A stretch of 64,000 bases of DNA, taken from Haemophilus haemolyticus (lineage in GTDB: Bacteria > Pseudomonadota > Gammaproteobacteria > Enterobacterales > Pasteurellaceae). The notes beneath the pieces are model-generated. The model was not told where the DNA came from. It did not search any database and saw only the letters and a list, made by a program, of their open reading frames with translations. The stretch spans positions 124,001 to 188,000 of the forward strand of contig NZ_QQKA01000002.1 of NCBI RefSeq assembly GCF_003493605.1, given 5' to 3'. A program made the translations under genes and the position numbers. Below are positions 7,904 to 15,935 of this stretch, piece after piece. Numbering within the stretch: position 1 is the stretch's first letter; each line of letters begins with the position of its first letter.

Positions 7904-9853
7904 ATGAAAACCAACTTAATTACTACCGCACTTTTATTGAGTGCGTCAGCTTTTGTACAAGCTGAAACCAAAACTGAGCTTGAACCAATCAATGTGTATT
8001 CAGCTTACGCAACGCCTGTAAACCAAGATCAAACTGCATCATCAGTCACCGTATTAACAGAAAAAGATTTTGCAGAACGTAATGCGACTTATGTGAGTGA
8101 TGTGTTGAAGACTGTGCCAGGTGTGGCGATGGGAGCTAATGGGGGGCGTGGTGCGTTAACCAGTCTTTTCTTGCGTGGCGCAAATTCAAACCAAACAGCA
8201 GTTATTATTGATGGTGTAAAAATGAAACCAGCTAATAACTTGGGTTATGATTTTGGTGGTTTAACACTTAGCAATATTGAACGTATTGAAGTATTGCGTG
8301 GGGAACAATCTGCTCTTTGGGGAAGCGATGCAATGGGTGGGGTAATCTATATCACAACCAAAAGTGGTTTATACAAAGATAAACCATTTAATGTAGATTT
8401 TGATTTTGGAACTGGTTCAAATCGTACGCGTGATGGTTCTGTAACTGTTTCAGGCTATAATAACGGCTTCTATTATGCTCTTCACGGGGATAGTCATCGT
8501 ACAAGTGGTATTTCTGCATTAAGCTCAAATAAGTTTTATTACACATCACCAACAAGAACCTCATTTGCAACAGGTGGACATACTGAAAAAGATAAATTTC
8601 ATCGCGATAATGTATCTCTACGTTTAGGATACGATGACAGCAACAGAGGTGTAGAATTTTTAACATCCCATTCTTCAAAAACGGTGCATTATGACAATGA
8701 CTCTCGTCAATTTGAGCAAGAAACAGCATATGATGATCGAGCTCACACACGAGAAACACTATTAAAATTAAGTAGCTATGTCGGAAATGATGAAGAACTG
8801 TTCAAACATAAAATAAGTATTAGCCATATCAAAACAGATAATGATACGTTTGATTTGTACCCATACTCAAATCCATACTCTGCGTATGATGCTAAAAAAC
8901 AGAGTGCAAACTACCAATTAGATATTAATTTCGATCGTGAAAGTAATATCAAACAAGGTGTAAGTATTCTGGCAGAATACCAACGAGCAACTTATGATTC
9001 CACAACATTTACGCCGAGAGATGAGAAAAAACTAACAGAAAAAAGTATTGCAACCGAATATCGCCTATTTACAGAAGAAGATCACAATATCTCTGTAAGT
9101 GGTCGCTTTACTGAAAATTCACAATTTGAAAATGCATTTACGGGACGTATTGCAGGTGCTTATCGCTTATCTCCAAATTTCCGTACCCATGCAACTTTTG
9201 GATCATCAATTCAAAATCCAAGTTTAGTTGAATATTACGGTTATTCGGGAACATATCCTGCCAATCCAAATTTGAAACCATCAAAAAGTTTAGGTGGTGA
9301 GCTTGGACTATTAATGGAAACTACAAATAAAAATCACAGCCTTGATGTAACTTACTTTACTCGTAATGTAAAAAACTTTATCGCAAACAACCAAACTTGG
9401 ACAGGTGTTATCAATCTTGAAGGAAAGACTAAAGTAAAAGGTATTGAATTAGTTTACACAGGAAAATTAACCAAAGATTTAAATGCTTATGCTAATTACA
9501 CTTATACTCAGACTAAAGATAGTAAAGGTATTGAATTGATCCGCCGCCCAAAACACACTGTTAACGTAGGTTTAGCATACCAAGTTACCGAAAAACTAGG
9601 TACAAATGCAAATATCAGTTATGTTGGGAAACGGACTGATGATTACTATGGTCCAGCACCAAGCTATACTCAATATAAAGGAATAAAACTGCCATCCTAT
9701 ACGTTAGTGAATATCGGAGCGAACTATCAATTGACTAACAATGTTAATATTTATCTTAATCTAAACAATATATTTGATAAAAAATACGAAAGTATCACAA
9801 GATACGGCCAAGACGGTCGCAACGTTTACGTTGGGTTAAAAGGATCGTTCTAA
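7904..9853 (+). CDS. btuB: TonB-dependent outer-membrane receptor, BtuB-like
   Basis: 649 aa. Signal peptide (cleavage near VQA-ET) followed by a TonB-box-like segment (ELEPINVYSAY). The plug domain holds VLKTVPGVAMG, LFLRGANSNQTAVIIDGVK and RIEVLRGEQSALWGSDAMGG, all close in pattern to cobalamin receptor BtuB. The beta-barrel ends in a C-terminal Phe (VGLKGSF), the outer-membrane insertion signal. The adjacent BtuFCD-like importer genes support a vitamin B12 role, but a haem or siderophore ligand cannot be excluded. The start is at 7904, after AGAGGAACC. No cobalamin riboswitch is visible in the 198-base leader. Confidence 0.85.
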   Translation: MKTNLITTALLLSASAFVQAETKTELEPINVYSAYATPVNQDQTASSVTVLTEKDFAERNATYVSDVLKTVPGVAMGANGGRGALTSLFLRGANSNQTAVIIDGVKMKPANNLGYDFGGLTLSNIERIEVLRGEQSALWGSDAMGGVIYITTKSGLYKDKPFNVDFDFGTGSNRTRDGSVTVSGYNNGFYYALHGDSHRTSGISALSSNKFYYTSPTRTSFATGGHTEKDKFHRDNVSLRLGYDDSNRGVEFLTSHSSKTVHYDNDSRQFEQETAYDDRAHTRETLLKLSSYVGNDEELFKHKISISHIKTDNDTFDLYPYSNPYSAYDAKKQSANYQLDINFDRESNIKQGVSILAEYQRATYDSTTFTPRDEKKLTEKSIATEYRLFTEEDHNISVSGRFTENSQFENAFTGRIAGAYRLSPNFRTHATFGSSIQNPSLVEYYGYSGTYPANPNLKPSKSLGGELGLLMETTNKNHSLDVTYFTRNVKNFIANNQTWTGVINLEGKTKVKGIELVYTGKLTKDLNAYANYTYTQTKDSKGIELIRRPKHTVNVGLAYQVTEKLGTNANISYVGKRTDDYYGPAPSYTQYKGIKLPSYTLVNIGANYQLTNNVNIYLNLNNIFDKKYESITRYGQDGRNVYVGLKGSF

Positions 9854-9871
9854 TTATTATCCACATATAAG

Positions 9872-9893
9872 GGCGTGCTTAGCACGCCTTTTT
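9872..9893 (+). terminator. rho-independent terminator after the receptor gene
   Basis: GGCGTGCTTAGCACGCC forms a 7-bp GC-rich stem with a 3-base loop, followed by TTTTT. It lies 19 bases past the receptor stop, and btuF starts 34 bases later, so the importer genes are likely reached by read-through or a promoter of their own. Confidence 0.85.
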
Positions 9894-9926
9894 ACATTAT
9901 TAACGGCGTAGCGTATTATTATCTAT

Positions 9927-10712
9927 ATGCAAAAAACTCGTTTAATTTTAACTGCACTTTTCTTACCTCTGGCTTCGCATGCGTCGGAGCAATTTGTCTC
10001 ACTCACGCTTTGTAGTGATCGTCTTTTGTCAGAAATTGCGCGTCCTGAGCAAATTGCCGCACAGTCTCCTTATTCTAAAAATCCCTTGATGATGTTGGAT
10101 AAACTCAATGTGGATAAACCAACCCTTGAGCCACAACTCACCGCATTATTGCCCTATCTCAATAAAACGTTTCTTATCAATGAAACCTTTTATCCACAAC
10201 TTGTAGCAGATTTAAAAAAACTTGGGGCAAAAATTGAGCCAATTAATGACACACCACAAACGGCAGAAGAATTATTTGGGCTAATATTGCACTTGGGCAA
10301 ACTCACGGGTAACGAAATGCATGCGAAATCTTTAATCGATAAACTTAAATTACAAAATTCTCGCCTCAATCTATCACTCACTGATACATTAATACTTTCA
10401 GATACAGGCATTGTAGAAACTTATACGCCACAGTATCCCACTTTACTTAACTTGCTAGGATTAACCCCGCTAAAAACACTACTTACGGCACAAAATTTTT
10501 CTCTTGAAAAAGTGTTACGAGCTGAACCAAATGTGTTGATTGAAATCAGTGACCAACAAAGTTATAACGAACAAGCGGAATTGCTTAAACATCCGCTTTT
10601 GCAAAATCTTTTTAAAAATCGACCGCACTTTCGCATTCCAATGAAATATACTTATTGCTTTGATCACGGCGTGTGGCAAGGGGCGGAGAAGATTTATCAA
10701 CAATTAAAATGA
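9927..10712 (+). CDS. btuF: periplasmic substrate-binding protein, BtuF-like
   Basis: 261 aa with a signal peptide (MQKTRLILTALFLPLASHAS). It resembles the COG0614 class III binding proteins that serve cobalamin and iron-chelate importers: VSLTLCSDRLLSEIA, then IAAQSPYSKNP, and a long linking helix between lobes. The size matches E. coli BtuF (266 aa). It should collect substrate released by the outer-membrane receptor and hand it to the BtuCD-like complex encoded immediately downstream. Cobalamin is favoured by the receptor type and by metH nearby. Confidence 0.82.
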   Translation: MQKTRLILTALFLPLASHASEQFVSLTLCSDRLLSEIARPEQIAAQSPYSKNPLMMLDKLNVDKPTLEPQLTALLPYLNKTFLINETFYPQLVADLKKLGAKIEPINDTPQTAEELFGLILHLGKLTGNEMHAKSLIDKLKLQNSRLNLSLTDTLILSDTGIVETYTPQYPTLLNLLGLTPLKTLLTAQNFSLEKVLRAEPNVLIEISDQQSYNEQAELLKHPLLQNLFKNRPHFRIPMKYTYCFDHGVWQGAEKIYQQLK

Positions 10713-10739
10713 TATTTGGATTACATAGGAAATTATTCA

Positions 10740-11717
10740 TTGACCAAAACACTAAAATTAAATACCGCACTTTTCTTAGCGCTACTATTGATTATCGGGT
10801 TTGCGATTTATCATCAACTCGGCGATTTTGCCCATCTCAAAAATGCCGATGGTGTGCTCACGGATATGCGCTCGCTTGTATTGCTTGATATTCGCCTGCC
10901 GCGCATCGGATTGGCCATTTTAACTGGCGCAAGCCTTGCTTTAGCGGGCAATGCAATGCAGGGGATATTTCAAAATCCACTAGCAAGCCCGGGGTTATTG
11001 GGCAGTAGTGCCGGTGCAACCACCACCAGTGTCTTTTTGCTCTATTATTTTTCCGTGCCGTTAAGTCTGTTGCTTATTGGCGGCGTGGCTGGTGCGTTAT
11101 CTAGTTTTTTATTGGTTTATTTAATCGCTAAAAACCACGGTACAACAGCGATGATTTTAAGTGGTTTAGCCGTCAATATGTTGCTCTCGGCTGCCGTCGC
11201 ATTGCTACTTTCTAACGCAGAAAGCCCGTGGGCATTAGCTGAACTCTACCGCTGGCTACAAGGATCTCTTGTGTGGGCAAAACTTGATACGCTACTCATT
11301 TCATTTCCAATCGTATTATTGGGATTATTCTGTTTATATCGTGAACGCCGCTATATTGACTTGCTCACCTTCGGTGAAGAAACCGCGAGCACAATGGGCG
11401 TGAATCCTAAACGTAGCTTTTTCATCACGACCTTTGGCGTGGCATTATTAGTTGGTGCAACGATTCCGCAAACAGGCACTATCGGTTTTGTTGGCTTAAT
11501 CGCACCACACTTTGCTCGCCTATTGCTAAAAAAACGCCCTTCGCAACTTTACATCACCAGTGCATTACTTGGCGCATTATTGCTACTTATTGCGGATCTT
11601 TGCGTGCAATATATTCCAATCTTCTCACATATTTATATTGGCACGCTCATCGCAATCATTGGCGCACCTTGCTTAATTTGGATTTTAATTACGGAGCAAC
11701 GCAAGTTGGCAAGATAA
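10740..11717 (+). CDS. btuC: ABC importer permease, BtuC/FecCD family
   Basis: 325 aa, hydrophobic, with about ten membrane helices. Family motifs are RLPRIGLAILTGASLALAG at the N-terminal third, FQNPLASPGLLGSSAGA, and the ATPase-coupling region GFVGLIAPHFARLL. No ATG fits the N-terminus. TTG at 10740 follows AGGAAA at the right distance and is preferred. TTG at 10716 would add 8 residues and is less well placed. The stop codon overlaps the ATG of the ATPase gene (TAATG), so the two are translationally coupled. Substrate specificity follows from the neighbours, not from this protein. Confidence 0.85.
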   Translation: MTKTLKLNTALFLALLLIIGFAIYHQLGDFAHLKNADGVLTDMRSLVLLDIRLPRIGLAILTGASLALAGNAMQGIFQNPLASPGLLGSSAGATTTSVFLLYYFSVPLSLLLIGGVAGALSSFLLVYLIAKNHGTTAMILSGLAVNMLLSAAVALLLSNAESPWALAELYRWLQGSLVWAKLDTLLISFPIVLLGLFCLYRERRYIDLLTFGEETASTMGVNPKRSFFITTFGVALLVGATIPQTGTIGFVGLIAPHFARLLLKKRPSQLYITSALLGALLLLIADLCVQYIPIFSHIYIGTLIAIIGAPCLIWILITEQRKLAR

Positions 11718-12454
11718 TGATTAGAATCGAAAACCTTTCTCAGCCTTATGGCTTAAACAACATCAGCTGCACGCTTCCTAAAGGAAAACTTATCGGCATT
11801 ATGGGCGCAAACGGTGCGGGCAAATCGACTTTGCTCAAAACGATTGCAGGAATTTTACCTATTGCAAAGGGTGAAATTTATTTTGGAAACAGCCCATTAA
11901 GCAAAATGAGTACAGCTGAAAAAAGCCTGCAACTCGCTTATCTGGCGCAAGATACCAATATCCATTGGGATTTATCGGTTTATGATGTCATTGCTCTCGG
12001 CTTAAATTCACCATTATCCTCAGTAAAAGAGAGGTCAAAAATCACGGAGGTTTCACAAAAATTTTCGATAGAACATTTGCTTAATAAATCCTTTCAGAAA
12101 CTGTCCGGCGGAGAAAAAGCACGAGTGCAACTCGCTCGTTGTTGCATCAAAAATGCGCCACTATTGCTTGCTGATGAACCTATCGCACCACTCGATCCCT
12201 ATTACCAAATAGACATGATGGAACAATTAAAATCGCTGACACCACAGCGTACTTGCGTTGTAGCGATCCATCATTTATCCCTTGCGTATAAATACTGTGA
12301 TGAAGTGATTTTGCTCGACAAAGGCAAAATCATTGCGACTGGCAAAACACAAGCGGTGCTAAATTCAGAGAATCTTGCTCAAGCCTTTGATATAAGCGTG
12401 AAATTTGATGCCGAAAGAAGAGAGATTTATGGGATAGAGAAATTGGAAACCTAA
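11717..12454 (+). CDS. btuD: ABC importer ATPase, BtuD-like
   Basis: 245 aa ABC nucleotide-binding subunit. Walker A GANGAGKST is near residue 35, the signature LSGGEKARVQLARC near 130, Walker B LLLADEP followed by the D-loop, and the switch His in AIHHLSLAYKYC. The upstream open frame is inside btuC, and the ATG at 11717 overlapping the btuC stop is the proper start. It energises import through the BtuC-like permease. This is the last gene of the cluster; the next gene is on the opposite strand. Confidence 0.88.
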   Translation: MIRIENLSQPYGLNNISCTLPKGKLIGIMGANGAGKSTLLKTIAGILPIAKGEIYFGNSPLSKMSTAEKSLQLAYLAQDTNIHWDLSVYDVIALGLNSPLSSVKERSKITEVSQKFSIEHLLNKSFQKLSGGEKARVQLARCCIKNAPLLLADEPIAPLDPYYQIDMMEQLKSLTPQRTCVVAIHHLSLAYKYCDEVILLDKGKIIATGKTQAVLNSENLAQAFDISVKFDAERREIYGIEKLET

Positions 12455-12501
12455 TTCCAATTTCTCATTTTGCTGAAAGTAAAAGTTATTTTTGAGAAAA
12501 A

Positions 12502-12969
12502 TCAACCGCCCTTACAAATCAACCAAGGAACTTGCTTGCCTTGTTGATTCTTGTAGTAAATTGAACTTTGAGATCGCGCGATTAAATCCACATAACTTCC
12601 TTGAATCGGATCATACGAACGATAAACCACTTCAAATTTTGTACCGCGCGCATTCAGTGTCAGCGTGTATGAATGATCAAAAGGCACGGACTTGCCATTA
12701 TCTAACTGGAAATAAAACCCGAAGTTATCTTTCATACGGCTTTCACGCGACAGAGGGAAATAAGTCGTCAAATGAGAAATCCCACCAGTTTCTTTATTAT
12801 TACAACGATAATGATATGGCTTGTAATTAATAGAATTATTTAACTCAGCTTGGCTAATATTATTCTTTAAAAATCGAGATTTAACCGTCTTCTTCGGCTG
12901 ATGTGTTGTAGTACAAGCAAATAAACTCACAAGAGCCCCCACAAACAATACCATCTTTAATTTATTCAT
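12502..12969 (-). CDS. predicted lipoprotein, unknown function
   Basis: 155 aa counted from ATG 12969, because MNKLKMVLFVGALVSLFACT is a clear lipoprotein signal with lipobox LFAC. The longer open frame upstream has no signal-peptide sense. The body contains CNNKETGGISHL and the C-terminus LICKGG, giving two Cys that could pair. I do not recognise the domain. It is convergent with btuD and divergent from the AAA ATPase gene, with the 39-bp operator-like array between their starts. Confidence 0.75.
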   Translation of the reverse strand: MNKLKMVLFVGALVSLFACTTTHQPKKTVKSRFLKNNISQAELNNSINYKPYHYRCNNKETGGISHLTTYFPLSRESRMKDNFGFYFQLDNGKSVPFDHSYTLTLNARGTKFEVVYRSYDPIQGSYVDLIARSQSSIYYKNQQGKQVPWLICKGG

Positions 12970-13067
12970 AAATACAAAATTCCGAGAAATAAGAAAACGC
13001 GTATGATAACGGAAATTGGGGATTGTGCAAGGGATGGGAATGAGACTAAAAAACCGCAATAAAAACT

Positions 13068-13159
13068 GGAAATGTAATTCCAAATACACGCAAAAAAATA
13101 AAATATGGAAATTGACTTCCAATTTTTGTACACTTTTTAAAAATATGAAATTAACTTCC
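13068..13159. repeat. three GGAA-N6-TTCC palindromes spaced exactly 39 bp
   Basis: GGAAATGTAATTCC (13068-13081), GGAAATTGACTTCC (13107-13120) and TGAAATTAACTTCC (13146-13159) have identical 39-bp start-to-start spacing. The last ends one base before the ATG at 13161. A fourth match, GGAAACCTAATTCC, lies at the end of btuD (12444-12457). The arrangement looks like an operator array controlling the AAA ATPase gene and perhaps the divergent lipoprotein gene. No binding protein is known. Confidence 0.6.
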
Positions 13160-13160
13160 A

Positions 13161-14363
13161 ATGAGTAAAACTATGATCTCTCGTGAAAATTATTTACAGC
13201 AACTGATTCAATTTAAAGATACCGATTTTATCAAAGTGATCTCTGGTGTTCGTCGTTCCGGTAAATCAGTGCTACTCATGCAATACCGTGATTACCTTCA
13301 ACAACAAGGCATTGCTTCCGAAAATATTCTTTATCTCAATTTTGAATCTTTTGAATATCAATGGGTGAAAGACGCCCAGGATTTTCAACAGCTTATTCAA
13401 GAAAAAATGCCGTCTTCTCAAGAGAAAATCTACTTTCTGATTGATGAAATTCAGTTTGTAGAAGGTTGGCAAAAAATCGTCAATGCGCTTCGCGTAAGTT
13501 TTAACACCGACATTGTGATTACAGGTTCCAATGCCAACTTGCTTTCCGGCGAGCTTGCGACGCTGTTAAGCGGTCGATATGTGGAAATCAAAATTTACCC
13601 GCTTTCTTTTAAAGAATTTTTACGTTCCAAAAATGTGGATAGTCAGTCAAGATTGGTGGATAAACTCTATTCGGAATACGAAAAATACGGTGGTTTCCCC
13701 AGTGTTGCCATTGCTGGTGAACCTTTAAAAGAAACGATTTTATCAGGCATTTTTGATTCCATTGTGCTGAATGACATTGCTCATAGAGCTGGCGTGAAAG
13801 ACACGCATATTCTTAAAAGCGTAATTCTCTTTTTAGCGGATAACGTAGGACAGTTGGTGAATCCAAGCAAAATTAGCAACACGCTCACGTCCGAACGAGT
13901 TCCAACCTCAAACCACACGATCAGCAAATATCTTGATCTGTTAGAAAATGCGTTTCTTTTTTATAAAGCAAAACAATATGATATTCGTGGAAAAGGCTAT
14001 TTAAAAACCAATGCGAAATATTTTATTGTGGATAACGGTTTAAGACGACATGCCATCGGCAAAAAAGGTGCGAATTATGCCAATCGCTTAGAAAATATCG
14101 TTTTTATTGAATTGCTAAGACGAGGTTATACTGTAGATGTGGGCAAACTCGACAGCAAAGAAATTGATTTTATCGCTCGAAAAGCCGATGAGATTTTATA
14201 TGTACAAGTTGCCTTTGAAATCCCTGAAAATACTCACGAAACCGATAATCTTTTGCATATTAAAGATAATTATAAAAAGATCTTAATTACGGGGAAATAT
14301 TACGAACAAACAGAGATTGATGGGATTGAAGTGATTTATGTGGTGGATTGGTTGCTGCAGTAA
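13161..14363 (+). CDS. AAA ATPase with C-terminal DUF4143 nuclease-like domain
   Basis: 400 aa. N-terminal P-loop GVRRSGKS (about residues 29-36), Walker B YFLIDEIQF (about 93-101), sensor-like ITGSNANLLSGELATLLSGR. The C-terminal DUF4143 region (ENIVFIELLRRGY, KEIDFIARKADE, YVQVAFEI) has a PD-(D/E)XK-like E-D-Q pattern. Proteins of this ATPase_2/DUF4143 architecture are widespread in bacteria, but their role is not established. The start may be 13161 or the internal ATG at 13173 (MISREN), which fits the usual family N-terminus better and has GAG seven bases upstream. The gene is alone on its strand. Confidence 0.85.
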   Translation: MSKTMISRENYLQQLIQFKDTDFIKVISGVRRSGKSVLLMQYRDYLQQQGIASENILYLNFESFEYQWVKDAQDFQQLIQEKMPSSQEKIYFLIDEIQFVEGWQKIVNALRVSFNTDIVITGSNANLLSGELATLLSGRYVEIKIYPLSFKEFLRSKNVDSQSRLVDKLYSEYEKYGGFPSVAIAGEPLKETILSGIFDSIVLNDIAHRAGVKDTHILKSVILFLADNVGQLVNPSKISNTLTSERVPTSNHTISKYLDLLENAFLFYKAKQYDIRGKGYLKTNAKYFIVDNGLRRHAIGKKGANYANRLENIVFIELLRRGYTVDVGKLDSKEIDFIARKADEILYVQVAFEIPENTHETDNLLHIKDNYKKILITGKYYEQTEIDGIEVIYVVDWLLQ

Positions 14364-14418
14364 ATCTAAAAACGCTGAAAATTTTCACCGCACTTTTTTG
14401 TGTTTAACGTTTATGACA

Positions 14419-14440
14419 GTGCGCGTTTCCTAACGCGTGC
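14419..14440. repeat. GC-rich hairpin 1
   Basis: The CGCGTT/AACGCG stem with G-T and G-C extension lies in the gap after the AAA ATPase gene. Its reverse complement, beginning GGCACGCGTTAGGAA, resembles the hairpin at 14491-14514. The two look like inverted copies of one small element. Confidence 0.6.
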
Positions 14441-14490
14441 CTTGGAAATTAAAGTGCGATCAGTTTTTAAAGTGTTTTTTAGTGAAATTA

Positions 14491-14523
14491 GGCACACGCT
14501 GGGAAGCGTGCGCCATCTTTTTA
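14491..14523 (+). terminator. GC-rich hairpin 2 with T-run, likely terminator
   Basis: GGCACACGCT pairs with AGCGTGCGCC around a GGGA loop, followed shortly by CTTTTT. It can terminate the AAA ATPase transcript. The convergent SEC-C gene stops at 14526. Confidence 0.65.
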
Positions 14524-14525
14524 AA

Positions 14526-15389
14526 TTATGAGTATTTTTTCTGATAAAGATAATTAGATATTTTTAATCCAATACTTAAGTGGGTATCCAATTTATTTTT
14601 TATATCTTGATTGTATGGAATTATTTGCATATGAGGAATTAAGCAACCATTTTTTCTCTGACAACACATTAGATATGATAGTCCAGAACCACAAGGACAA
14701 AGACTGTCAGGAGATTCAGTAATGAATTTCTTTGGAATAAATTCTTTTGTGTAATTTATATCCCAATATTGAAATGGTGTATTTAATGTATTTAGTATCA
14801 TATTTAGCCCTGAAAAATTCTTATTTTTTCCTTCAGGATCTATGACATTGCTTTTCATTACCGGATTTTTAACAATAGCGATGCCAATAAGCTCAAGCTC
14901 TTCAACAGTACAGTAGCATATTTCTCCGGAGTATAATTCTCCAATAATATGTTTGCAATTTCCTCTTGGAGAAATTATTTCATTGCAAATACTACATCTA
15001 ACTTTTTTATGTATAAATTCGGGGCTTGTAAAGAGTTTATACGGATATATAGCCTGCCATCTTTTTACCTGAAATTTTAAAAAATGGAAATAATAGTTAT
15101 CCTTTATCTTTTCACTAGCATGTCGGTCTAACTCATTAATCTTTAGTTCGCATTTTTCTAAAGTACACCAAGCATAATAGTATTGTTTTTTATATAATGA
15201 TTCTATAAATATTAAATAGAAGTTTTGAGCTAGAAAGATAGTCTTTATTTCCCACATTTCATTTGTTAGATGTTCATTGTTTTTATTTGCTTTTATTTTA
15301 TTGTTAATGTCATTAATTATATTTATCTCTATTTTTTTGTTATATTTTCTATTTTTAAATTTGGTTAGTTGCTTTATGATCTCCATCAT
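14526..15389 (-). CDS. SEC-C motif zinc protein, unknown function
   Basis: 287 aa. A C-terminal SEC-C zinc motif CPCGSGLSYLMCC (C231, C233, C242, C243) is plain. A second putative zinc site in the middle has C132-x2-C135, C145-x-H147 and C158-x-C160. The N-terminal 120 residues are lysine-rich and probably helical. SEC-C motifs bind zinc and often mediate protein contacts; nothing else identifies the job. The gene is strikingly AT-rich, rich in Lys, Asn and Ile codons, unlike its neighbours, suggesting transfer. It overlaps the preceding gene by 35 bases, so the two are probably translationally coupled. Two adjacent ATGs are possible starts. Confidence 0.75.
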   Translation of the reverse strand: MMEIIKQLTKFKNRKYNKKIEINIINDINNKIKANKNNEHLTNEMWEIKTIFLAQNFYLIFIESLYKKQYYYAWCTLEKCELKINELDRHASEKIKDNYYFHFLKFQVKRWQAIYPYKLFTSPEFIHKKVRCSICNEIISPRGNCKHIIGELYSGEICYCTVEELELIGIAIVKNPVMKSNVIDPEGKNKNFSGLNMILNTLNTPFQYWDINYTKEFIPKKFITESPDSLCPCGSGLSYLMCCQRKNGCLIPHMQIIPYNQDIKNKLDTHLSIGLKISNYLYQKKYS

Positions 15390-15864
15390 TTTTCACATCT
15401 TCTTTTTTTAAGTTAAACTGATCTTTTAATTTAATGAAATTATCAATGTTTCCTTTGTAATCTAGTTGATAGTTGCCATTTTCTTTTTCAACTATTATAG
15501 ATATAGAAACTTCATCATCTACAGAAGTCTTCAGATTATCTGAAAAATAGTTAATTACGAGTCCAACTAGAACTGGTAATACAAACTCTTTAACTAAAAT
15601 AGTACCTAATCTAAATTCTCTAGAGTTTAATGAAACCCGATTATAATCGCCATTATTTATACAAATATCTACAGATACTTTATTTTGTTTTTTTACATAT
15701 TTAAAAAAATCTTCAGCAGTTGTAAAAAAAATATAATTTATATCTTTATATTTTTTAATAGGTAAAAATAGAATATCACTATTCTTGACCCCTTCAACTA
15801 AGGAAGACTCTAGAGAAACTTCTTTTATCCAAGATTCTCTACTCTCATTTGTATGGGTAAACAT
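15355..15864 (-). CDS. unrecognised protein with one hydrophobic segment
   Basis: 169 aa, no family recognised. A single hydrophobic stretch at about residues 87-107 (TILVKEFVLPVLVGLVINYF) may be a membrane helix or a buried core helix. Before it lies a mixed alpha/beta part, and after it an acidic/basic part with a repeated beta-like pattern (EVSISIIVEKENGNYQLDY). A strong ribosome binding site (TAGGAGAAA) precedes ATG 15864. It is as AT-rich as its partner downstream and overlaps it by 35 bases. The two form a self-contained unit between metH and the AAA ATPase gene. Confidence 0.68.
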   Translation of the reverse strand: MFTHTNESRESWIKEVSLESSLVEGVKNSDILFLPIKKYKDINYIFFTTAEDFFKYVKKQNKVSVDICINNGDYNRVSLNSREFRLGTILVKEFVLPVLVGLVINYFSDNLKTSVDDEVSISIIVEKENGNYQLDYKGNIDNFIKLKDQFNLKKEDVKNDGDHKATNQI

Positions 15865-15935
15865 TTATTTCTCCTATCTCATTTATGCATAAAAAATTAT
15901 GCAATTAGATTGTTGTAATAAGAATCTTATACGTG

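Noticed and set aside
12502-13161. 219-residue reading frame from 13161 for the lipoprotein gene
   Set aside because: The signal peptide and lipobox place the start at 12969; the upstream part covers the palindrome array.
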